Shown: piece after piece, positions 57,686-64,000 of the stretch
How the letters are laid out: each line of letters starts with the position of its first letter
How positions within the stretch are numbered: position 1 is the first letter of the stretch
Assembly (NCBI GenBank): GCA_016707685.1
Contig: JADJHE010000012.1
Location: 62,001 to 126,000 of the forward strand
DNA from: Bacteroidota bacterium
GTDB taxonomy: Bacteria > Bacteroidota > Bacteroidia > 2-12-FULL-35-15
Length of the DNA: 64,000 bases
Direction of reading: 5' to 3'
Notes under the pieces: model-generated
What the model was told of the DNA's origin: nothing
The model's database searches: none
What the model saw: the letters and a program-made list of their open reading frames with translations, nothing else
Position numbers and translations under genes: made by a program

Positions 57686-58878
57686 TCGCCTATAACCAAG
57701 AATTCATAACTAATTTAGCGCTTGTAAAAAAGGCAAAACAATGGTATGCTCGAAACTTTATTTCGGATGCACAAATGGCTGCCATTCAAAAAAAATATCA
57801 TACGGATTTTTATAACCCCAATTTATTTGTAAAAATTGGTTTGTTCATTTTTACAAGTATTGCCGTAAGTGCAGCACTTGGATTCTACACCTTATTTTGT
57901 TTTACGGCTAGTAATGGTCTTGAACTCTCCGATTCATTCCCTATTTTCACCTGTATCTTTTTTGCATTGCTTTGCATTGGTGGCTTGGAATTATTCATTC
58001 GTAATAAACTCATTTACCGTTCGGGAGTGGATGAAGCACTTTTGTATTCTGCATTGGGATTTATTTTATCGGGCATATTATTTAGCATAGATGATGATAG
58101 CACCAATGGAATGCTTGTTACCTCTATTTTATTTTTACCTTTTCTAATCGCTGCAAGCATTCGTTACATCGACACCATTGCATCTATTTTTACAGTATTA
58201 TGTGTTTACACGCTTTTCTTTTTGTTTTTACTTAAACTGGGTGATATCGCTAAATTAATAATGCCATTTGCATTGATGATTTTATCGGCTGTCATTTACT
58301 TTATTGCAAAAAAACAAAAACAGAAAGCATTTCTTCTCCCTTGGAAAAACTGTTTAATTGCTGCAGAATGCATTGCTATGATTGTGTTTTATCTTTCTTG
58401 CAATTATTATGTAATACGCGAAAGTAGTATTGAGTTTTTTGATATGGAATTAGCCATTGGTGAAGATATTCCACTTGCATTTGTATTCTATTTTCTGACG
58501 GCAAGTATTCCGTTGTTATATGTTTTTATGGGATTAAAAAACAAAGACAAAATAAGCTTATGGATTGGACTATTGCTAGTGACAATTGCTGTACTTACGT
58601 TCAAATACTATTTTAGTTTGGGGCATCCTGAAATTACATTAACCATTGCGGGAATCATCATGATTTTCATTGCGTATTTCTCTATCCGCTATTTAAAAAT
58701 GGATAAACATGGCATTACCTTCAAAGAAGATATTGATGAAGATAATTTCTTAAAAACAAATGCAGAAGCGTTACTTGTAGCGCAAAGTTTTTCACAACAA
58801 GTGCATACACCTCAACAACCAGAAAACAATCTTGGAGGCGGCAATTTTGGTGGTGCTGGCTCGGGAGAAAAGTATTAA
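57682..58878 (+). CDS. Polytopic membrane protein coupled to the DUF2157 gene
   Basis: A 398-residue protein with a soluble N-terminus (ALVKKAKQWYARNFISDAQM) resembling that of its upstream partner, then about eleven membrane segments (IGLFIFTSIAVSAALGFYTL and others) and a glycine/asparagine-rich tail (NNLGGGNFGGAGSGEKY). The layout resembles DUF4401-like proteins that accompany DUF2157 genes. The tail with GGG-FGG-AGSGE is like that of some membrane proteins with disordered C-termini. Function unknown. Confidence 0.8.
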   Translation: MIAYNQEFITNLALVKKAKQWYARNFISDAQMAAIQKKYHTDFYNPNLFVKIGLFIFTSIAVSAALGFYTLFCFTASNGLELSDSFPIFTCIFFALLCIGGLELFIRNKLIYRSGVDEALLYSALGFILSGILFSIDDDSTNGMLVTSILFLPFLIAASIRYIDTIASIFTVLCVYTLFFLFLLKLGDIAKLIMPFALMILSAVIYFIAKKQKQKAFLLPWKNCLIAAECIAMIVFYLSCNYYVIRESSIEFFDMELAIGEDIPLAFVFYFLTASIPLLYVFMGLKNKDKISLWIGLLLVTIAVLTFKYYFSLGHPEITLTIAGIIMIFIAYFSIRYLKMDKHGITFKEDIDEDNFLKTNAEALLVAQSFSQQVHTPQQPENNLGGGNFGGAGSGEKY

Positions 58879-58950
58879 ATAGAATTGAGCTTATTTTTAA
58901 GCGACTCAATTTATGTCGGAATTATTTTATACTATGCTTCTAAAAAAGCT

Positions 58951-59093
58951 CTCGCAGGTGATAACACCTGCGAGGGCTGGAATTAGAATTGAGTTACTAT
59001 TTAAGGTGGATCAATTCATGGCGTGCTGAATGCTATCCAAAGTTTGTAAAAGGGAGTTAAAAAGCCCTCGCAGGTGATAACACCTGCGAGGGC
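58951..59093. repeat. Two copies of a GCCCTCGCAGGTG palindrome
   Basis: CTCGCAGGTG-ATAA-CACCTGCGAG at 58951-58974 and GCCCTCGCAGGTG-ATAA-CACCTGCGAGGGC at 59064-59093 are near-perfect inverted repeats with the same 4-nt loop. Neither has a T-run directly after it. They lie between convergent genes and may be REP-type elements. Confidence 0.85.
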
Positions 59094-59117
59094 GAATAGA
59101 TTTATTTTCCTTTTATT

Positions 59118-59648
59118 TTATATCCTATTTGTTTCCTTGGTTTCGTTTTTTCGTTTTTCGTTTTTCTCTAATAACTCATCTAAATACTGAAATACAATTT
59201 CCATGTTTTTATCATGATTGTCTACTTTCTTTTTAATCTTTTCTATTTCCAATCGTAGTTCTGTATTATCTGCTAACATTTGACGAATGCCTGTGAATAT
59301 GCGCATGATTTGAATATTTACAGCTATGGCTTGTTTGCTGTTTAAAACAGAAGACAACATTAAAACACCGTGTTCTGTGAAAGCCATTGGCAAATATTTT
59401 GAGTGTTGCCCTCTTTTTAAGGTGCCAATTTGGCTCCTTAAAACATCATACTCTGATTGTGTTAGTTCAAACATAAAATCATCTGGAAATCTGTCGATAT
59501 TTCTGTTTACTTGTCGCTTGAGTTGTTTTGTTTCAACATTATACAACTCAGCTAAATCACTATCCAGCATTACTTTTTGGTTTCTAATGAAATAGATTTT
59601 ATTCATTACTAGTTCATCAGGTATAACAAAAAGTCCTTTAGGTAACAA
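59118..59648 (-). CDS. ORF6N-domain protein
   Basis: A 176-residue protein with the ORF6N domain (MNKIYFIRNQKVMLDSDLAE, VETKQLKRQVNRNIDRFP, YLPMAFTEHGVLMLSSVLNS) and a C-terminal coiled coil (LRLEIEKIKKKVDNHDKNME). ORF6N is a phage-derived DNA-binding domain, often near mobile elements. The domain's upstream residues VIPDELV favour the TTG start at 59648; an ATG at 59606 is possible. Confidence 0.87.
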   Translation of the reverse strand: MLPKGLFVIPDELVMNKIYFIRNQKVMLDSDLAELYNVETKQLKRQVNRNIDRFPDDFMFELTQSEYDVLRSQIGTLKRGQHSKYLPMAFTEHGVLMLSSVLNSKQAIAVNIQIMRIFTGIRQMLADNTELRLEIEKIKKKVDNHDKNMEIVFQYLDELLEKNEKRKNETKETNRI

Positions 59649-59701
59649 TAACCGGAAGAGCGAAAATGATTGCCTGTAGAAGAAATTTAAGACATAAAAT
59701 T

Positions 59702-59726
59702 TTGCAAGTAATAATACCTGCTAGGG
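59702..59726. repeat. Decayed copy of the GCAGGTG palindrome
   Basis: TTGCAAGTAATAATACCTGC followed by TAGGG keeps the loop and part of both arms of the 58951 element but with several mismatches. Confidence 0.5.
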
Positions 59727-59766
59727 ATGAAACAGGTGGACTGAATTGCGCATATTAAATATTTTA

Positions 59767-59797
59767 TTGACAACCAAGTAATCTTTTGGTATATTTG
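59767..59797 (+). promoter_or_regulatory. Bacteroidota-type promoter
   Basis: TTG at 59767-59769 and TATATTTG at 59790-59797 with a 20-bp spacer. It would drive the two small ORFs downstream. Confidence 0.6.
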
Positions 59798-59847
59798 TGT
59801 TCCTTTCTGGAAAACTTAGAGTAAATTTTTAAACTTATTTGCAGAAT

Positions 59848-60004
59848 ATGATTTTCATAAAAAACAACAGACACCCTTGTATTATTACTATTAGTGGTTA
59901 CATCATATTCTGAAAAAAAATTGGGATGCGGTGATATTTATTATTTTTCAAATTCAAGTCATATTGAGAAGGAATATAAAGAGTTGCTGGCGCATCAGGA
60001 ATGA
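59848..60004 (+). CDS. Small exported peptide-like ORF, frame-broken
   Basis: From ATG 59848 the frame stops after 21 codons. Removing one A from the A6 run after ATTTTCAT would give a 51-residue protein MIFIKTTDTLVLLLLVVTSY followed by SEKKLGCGDIYYFSNSSHIE and a short tail ending AHQE. This has a hydrophobic N-terminus like a signal peptide and its TGA overlaps the next ATG (ATGA). No family recognised. Coding status is moderate. Confidence 0.4.
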
Positions 60005-60198
60005 TAACGACAACTCGTCCTCAAAAAAATTATGTAAATATTGAGCTGTATTTTGTTGATTTAGAGAAAAGGAATGAATATGCTATTTATGCTAAAGGAT
60101 GGGCTAGTGGTGCTACAAAAAAGGTTTCGGAAAGATGTTTTTATGTGCTAATGAAAAATCTTGAAAAATACAATGTAGCAATCCCTCTGAAAGAATAA
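60001..60198 (+). CDS. Small protein of unknown function
   Basis: A 65-residue ORF, rich in aromatic and charged residues (NYVNIELYFVDLEKRNEYAI, TKKVSERCFYVLMKNLEKYN). It overlaps the preceding ORF by 4 bp. The two may be coupled genes or halves of one protein of about 115 residues. No family recognised. Confidence 0.5.
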   Translation: MITTTRPQKNYVNIELYFVDLEKRNEYAIYAKGWASGATKKVSERCFYVLMKNLEKYNVAIPLKE

Positions 60199-60829
60199 AA
60201 TTTGCTCAATAGATTTAGTACAGATAAACTTTAAAAACCTACTTCCGCACACATTCTTAAAAACGACAAACAGGTTATTATATTTAACATTAATGCAAAA
60301 AGCCCTTGTAGGAGATAACACCTACAAGGGCTAAAATTTTAAAAAAATATATTTTTTAAGAAATTTAAAAACCCGATACTTTTATTTTTTTGATCAGGCA
60401 TCTTTTTATTGAAGGAATTTTTCACATCCCCCTCAACTGAATAATAATTACGATTAAAATTTATTTTTATTCTAATCATTTAAAAAAATATTAAATTACT
60501 TTTTAGATTTACATTATACAGGGTAATATAAATCTCGGTAACAACGGCATTTACTTCCCTGCAAGTAAATGCCATATTAAGTTGTTTTATTTTATAAAAA
60601 GGTTGCACCAGAAAAAATTTATTATCAATCGAAAATAAAATTTCTTATAAACAGGTGTTAAATATTTTATGAATATTAACAAAAGAGGTAGGAAACAGCA
60701 CAAAAAAACAGAAAATAGCTCGAAAAAGCGCCTGCTAACAGATAACTATTTGATTTTCAAAAAAATAATAATAACACAGAGGTGTTCATAGCTTTTGTGG
60801 GATTTTTTTTAAAGTAAATATTTATGTGT
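60199..60829. other. AT-rich gene-free stretch with one unexplained hairpin
   Basis: No ORF of note. Besides the palindrome at 60301, a perfect 11-bp stem GGCATTTACTT/AAGTAAATGCC (60546-60556, 60563-60573) is nested inside AACAAC and GTTGTT. It is followed by TTTTATTTT and could be the 3' end of a short transcript. Confidence 0.5.
60301..60332. repeat. AGCCCTTGTAGG palindrome, covarying relative of the 59064 element
   Basis: AGCCCTTGTAGG and CCTACAAGGGCT form a perfect 12-bp stem with an 8-nt loop containing ATAA. Relative to the 59064 copy, C-to-T changes on the left arm are matched by G-to-A changes on the right arm, so pairing is conserved. Confidence 0.75.
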
Positions 60830-60842
60830 TACATTTGTGTAA

Positions 60843-61008
60843 TTAATAGAAATGACAAAGCCGAGCATCGAAAGTAAATGAACTTCCAATACCCGGCTTG
60901 CTATTGAGATGTTTCCACAGACCTAAGTTGGCTAATGAGACCAACTTCGCTCCACATCTCTCAAGATCTATATTCAAAAGCACAGCAGTTTGTTGTGCTT
61001 TTTGATTT
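60843..61008 (+). ncRNA. Candidate structured ncRNA with its own terminator
   Basis: A TACATTTG element at 60830-60837 fits the phylum -7 promoter. Downstream, domain 1 pairs AATAG with CTATT and AAGCCG with CGGCTT. Domain 2 is a long hairpin: GAGATGT with ACATCTC outside, AAGTTGG with CCAACTT inside, and an asymmetric internal loop. A rho-independent terminator (AAAAGCACA, 9-nt loop, TGTGCTTTT, then TTG and TTTT) ends near 61005. The region has no ORF. It is antisense in direction to nrdA and ends 80 bp from its stop, so it is not a leader of nrdA. A 6S-type RNA is one possibility; unassigned. Confidence 0.55.
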
Positions 61009-61085
61009 TCAACGGTCTCTGTACTATATTAAAAGAACTTACTACAAGCGGTTTTGAATTTAAATTCAACTTTTTAAAACTTATT

Positions 61086-63533
61086 TTAGCTTCCACAAGC
61101 TTCGCAAGCATCTGGATTATCTAAAGAGCAAGATAATTGTGATGCTACTTCAGCTGCTTTTTCTGCTGTTTCTTTTTCAAGTAATGCTTGGCGTTCTGCA
61201 GAGATTTGTTGTTGGCGTTCCATGATCAACACATCTTCGTTACCTAACACTTCTGGCGTTTCTGTTTTTGCTTCTGCTTCAATGGTGAATTTAATTGCAT
61301 CAGCAGCAGCTTTTGTACGTAAGTAGTACATACCAGTTTTTAATCCAGCTTTCCAACCATAGAAATGCATACTTGATAATTTTGCAAAGTTTGCATCTTG
61401 TACAAACAAGTTCAATGATTGTGATTGGCAAATGTATGCTCCACGGTCAGCAGCCATGTTAATGATTACTTTTTGTGAAATTTCCCATACTGTTTTGTAC
61501 AATGCTTTGATGTTATCTGGAATCTCAGCGATGTTTTGAACTGATCCATTTGCTGCAATGATTTTGTTTTTCAACTTATCGTTCCAGATACCTAATTTCA
61601 CTAAGTCTTTCAATAAATGTTTGTTCACGATTACAAACTCTCCAGACAATACACGTCTTGAATAGATGTTTGAAGTATATGGTTCAAAACATTCGTTGTT
61701 ACCTAAAATTTGTGAAGTACTAGCAGTTGGCATTGGTGCTAACAATAAAGAGTTACGTACACCATGTTGTTTTACTTCTTCTTTTAATACATCCCACTCC
61801 CAACGGTTGCTTGGTGTTACTCCCCACATATCAAATTGGAAAATTCCTTTTGATACTGGTGAACCAGCGTATGTTTCGTAAGGACCATCTACTTTTGCTA
61901 AGTCTTTAGAAGCAGTCATAGCAGCATAGTAAATTGTTTCGTGAATTTCTTTGTTCAATTGAACCGCTTCAGGTGAATCGAATGGATAACGCATTAAGAT
62001 AAATGCATCTGCCAATCCTTGAACACCAATACCAATTGGACGGTGACGTAAGTTTGAGTTACGTGCTTCAGCCACTGGGTAATAGTTACGGTCGATGATT
62101 TTATTTAAGTTTTTAGTGATTACATACGTAATCTCGAATAAACGTTGGTGATTGAATTGTCCATCTTCAACAAAACGGTTCAATGCAATAGAAGCTAAAT
62201 TACAAACTGCAATCTCGTCAGGAGAAGTGTACTCCATAATCTCGCAACATAAGTTCGAAGATTTGATAGTACCCAAGTTTTGTTGATTTGATTTGCTGTT
62301 TGCAGCATCTTTGTACAACATGTATGGATTACCAGTTTCAATTTGTGATTGAATGATAGCAGCCCATAATTCACGTGCTTGAATTACTTTACGTGCTTTA
62401 CCTTCTTTTTCGTATTGTGTGTATAATTTTTCGAATGCTTCACCGTAGCAATCAGATAATCCTGGTGCTTCGTTCGGGCAGAATAAACTCCACTCAGCAT
62501 TTTCTTCAACACGTTTCATGAATAAATCGGGTGTCCACATTGCAGTAAACAAATCACGTGCACGCATTTCTTCTTTACCGTTGTTTTTACGTAAGTCTAA
62601 GAAATCGTGAATATCTGCATGCCAAGGCTCTAAGTAAATAGCAAATGAACCTTTGCGTTTTCCACCACCTTGATCAACGTAACGAGCAGTATCGTTAAAT
62701 ACACGTAACATTGGAATGATACCGTTTGAAGTACCGTTTGTTCCACGGATATAAGAACCTGTAGCACGGATGTTGTGAATGCTTAATCCGATACCACCAG
62801 CGCTTTGTGAAATTTTAGCACATGATTTTAATGTATCGTAAATACCTTCGATGCTATCGTCTTTTGTAGTTAACAAAAAGCAAGATGACATTTGAGGTTT
62901 AGGAGTACCTGCATTGAATAAAGTTGGTGTAGCATGTGTAAACCAACGCTCACTCATTAGGTTATATGTTTCAATTGCAGAAGCGATATCATCTTTGTGA
63001 ATACCAACTGCAACGCGCATAATCATGTGTTGAGGACGTTCAGCAACTTTACCATTTATTTTCAAAAGGTAAGAACGCTCTAATGTTTTGAATCCAAAAT
63101 AATCGTAACCAAAATCGCGGTCATAGATAATTGTTGAATCTAATTCTTGTGCATTTTTAGAAATGATATCGTATACATCATCTGCAATCAATGGTGCTTT
63201 TTTACCAGTTTTAGGATCGATGTAATTGTAAAGCGCTTCCATTGTTTTTGAAAACGACTTGTTTGTATTTTTATGCAAGTTAGAAACAGCGATACGGCTA
63301 GCTAATAGCGCGTAGTCAGGATGTTTAGTTGTAAGTGAAGCAGCAGTTTCAGCAGCAAGGTTATCCAACTCGCTGGTTGTTACACCTTCGTAAATACCTT
63401 CAATAACTTTCATTGCAACGTTTACTGGCGTTACATGGATAGGATCCAAGCCGTAGCAAAGTTTTTGAACGCGAGCTGTTACTTTGTCGAATTTTACTGA
63501 TTCGCGGTTACCGTCTCTTTTTATTACGTACAT
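61086..63533 (-). CDS. nrdA: Ribonucleoside-diphosphate reductase alpha subunit (class I)
   Basis: NrdA reduces ribonucleotides to deoxyribonucleotides. The 815-residue protein has an N-terminal ATP-cone (MYVIKRDGNRESVKFDKVTA), the catalytic region with NLCCEIMEY (active-site cysteine and glutamate), AGGIGLSIHNIRATG, NGIIPMLRVFNDTARYVDQG and MPTASTSQILGNNECFEP, and a C-terminal redox cysteine pair in ACEACGS. It follows nrdB on the same strand by 57 bp. Confidence 0.97.
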   Translation of the reverse strand: MYVIKRDGNRESVKFDKVTARVQKLCYGLDPIHVTPVNVAMKVIEGIYEGVTTSELDNLAAETAASLTTKHPDYALLASRIAVSNLHKNTNKSFSKTMEALYNYIDPKTGKKAPLIADDVYDIISKNAQELDSTIIYDRDFGYDYFGFKTLERSYLLKINGKVAERPQHMIMRVAVGIHKDDIASAIETYNLMSERWFTHATPTLFNAGTPKPQMSSCFLLTTKDDSIEGIYDTLKSCAKISQSAGGIGLSIHNIRATGSYIRGTNGTSNGIIPMLRVFNDTARYVDQGGGKRKGSFAIYLEPWHADIHDFLDLRKNNGKEEMRARDLFTAMWTPDLFMKRVEENAEWSLFCPNEAPGLSDCYGEAFEKLYTQYEKEGKARKVIQARELWAAIIQSQIETGNPYMLYKDAANSKSNQQNLGTIKSSNLCCEIMEYTSPDEIAVCNLASIALNRFVEDGQFNHQRLFEITYVITKNLNKIIDRNYYPVAEARNSNLRHRPIGIGVQGLADAFILMRYPFDSPEAVQLNKEIHETIYYAAMTASKDLAKVDGPYETYAGSPVSKGIFQFDMWGVTPSNRWEWDVLKEEVKQHGVRNSLLLAPMPTASTSQILGNNECFEPYTSNIYSRRVLSGEFVIVNKHLLKDLVKLGIWNDKLKNKIIAANGSVQNIAEIPDNIKALYKTVWEISQKVIINMAADRGAYICQSQSLNLFVQDANFAKLSSMHFYGWKAGLKTGMYYLRTKAAADAIKFTIEAEAKTETPEVLGNEDVLIMERQQQISAERQALLEKETAEKAAEVASQLSCSLDNPDACEACGS

Positions 63534-63590
63534 ATATTTTTTTAGTATTAAGTAGTGATTAAATATTGTTTAGTTTGTTTTTCTCTTTTT

Positions 63591-64000
63591 TTAAAAATCA
63601 GCATCCATACTGAAAACATTGTCTTCCTTGTTTCCTGAAACACCAGCCTTTTGGTATTCAGCAACACGTTTTTCGAAGAAGTTTGTTTTTCCTTGCAATG
63701 AAATCAATTCCATAAAATCGAATGGATTAGTTGCATTGTAAGCTTTAGGGCAACCTAATGAAACCAATAAACGATCAGCAACAAATTCGATGTACTGACA
63801 CATCATATCGGAGTTCATTCCAATTAAACGAACAGGAAGTGCATCGGAAACAAAATCTTTTTCGATAGCCACTGCGTTCATAATAATTTCTTTAACGCGT
63901 TCTTGTGATAATTTGTTTTCTAATTGCCCATACAATAAGCAAGCAAAATCACAATGCAATCCTTCATCACGAGAGATTAATTCGTTTGAGAAGGTTAATC
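63591..64000 (-). CDS. nrdB: Ribonucleoside-diphosphate reductase beta subunit (5' part outside window)
   Basis: The C-terminal 136 residues of the small subunit. The window edge cuts the gene; the frame is open to base 64000. The visible ISRDEGLHCDFACLLY holds the di-iron ligands E and H, and RLIGMNSDMMCQYIEFVADR and NPFDFMELISLQGKTNFFEK are typical. The C-terminus ends DNVFSMDADF, the tail that docks in NrdA. Confidence 0.95.
   Translation of the reverse strand, partial: LTFSNELISRDEGLHCDFACLLYGQLENKLSQERVKEIIMNAVAIEKDFVSDALPVRLIGMNSDMMCQYIEFVADRLLVSLGCPKAYNATNPFDFMELISLQGKTNFFEKRVAEYQKAGVSGNKEDNVFSMDADF

Noticed and set aside
60843..61008. Riboswitch of nrdA
   Set aside because: The element is on the opposite strand and downstream of nrdA.

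Overview
The window is AT-rich chromosomal DNA from a member of the Bacteroidota, most like a Flavobacteriia-type gliding bacterium. The evidence is gene content (gldE-gldD next to ssb, DUF6702 with a HupE/UreJ protein, a FISUMP lipoprotein, a dcw cluster that begins pabB/tilS | mraZ), and repeated promoter-like elements of the Bacteroidota type TAnnTTTG with an upstream TTG. MurE carries the DNPR motif, so the peptidoglycan should be of the meso-diaminopimelate type.

Layout. 1-6.4 kb, minus strand: dsbD (cut by the window edge), two small uncharacterised genes, tilS, a secreted protein resembling DUF6624, and pabB. 6.6-22.8 kb, plus strand: a nearly complete division and cell-wall cluster (mraZ, rsmH, ftsL, ftsI, murE, mraY, murD, an extra stand-alone MurD C-terminal domain, ftsW, murG, murC, ftsQ, ftsA, ftsZ), preceded by three phased MraZ boxes and closed by a terminator. 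22.9-23.6 kb: an intergenic tandem repeat of 289 bp built from short GC-rich palindromes. 23.7-26.0 kb: the GTPase genes der and era. 26.0-33.6 kb: an accessory-looking segment that starts at an initiator tRNA gene followed by decayed tandem copies of it, then a FISUMP lipoprotein and a type III restriction-modification locus with a divergent XRE regulator and paired palindromic operators; the specificity region of mod is disrupted. 33.6-43.2 kb: an MFS transporter, DUF6702, HupE/UreJ, an M1 peptidase, a second palindrome-rich spacer, TPR and membrane proteins. 43.2-51.2 kb: EamA transporter, rplU-rpmA, serS, DUF1653, an MBL hydrolase, ssb, gldE, gldD and heme A synthase. 51.3-58.9 kb: two beta-barrel proteins, a stand-alone TonB-plug protein, an ECF sigma/anti-sigma pair with a stop inside sigma, a secreted protein and two membrane proteins. 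59-61 kb: palindromes, an ORF6N protein, two tiny coupled ORFs and a candidate structured ncRNA. 61.1-64 kb: nrdA and the 3' part of nrdB (class I ribonucleotide reductase).

A recurrent artefact-like feature is single-base changes in short homopolymers that split otherwise intact genes (ftsI, murC, gldE, the FISUMP lipoprotein, the plug protein, possibly the initiator tRNA). Several of these genes are essential in most bacteria, so sequencing or assembly error is the likeliest cause. I annotate them as single genes and say where the frame breaks.

The items I would follow first are the candidate ncRNA beside nrdA, the orphan MurD C-terminal domain inside the dcw cluster, the type III R-M locus with a scrambled target-recognition region, and the decayed tRNA array.
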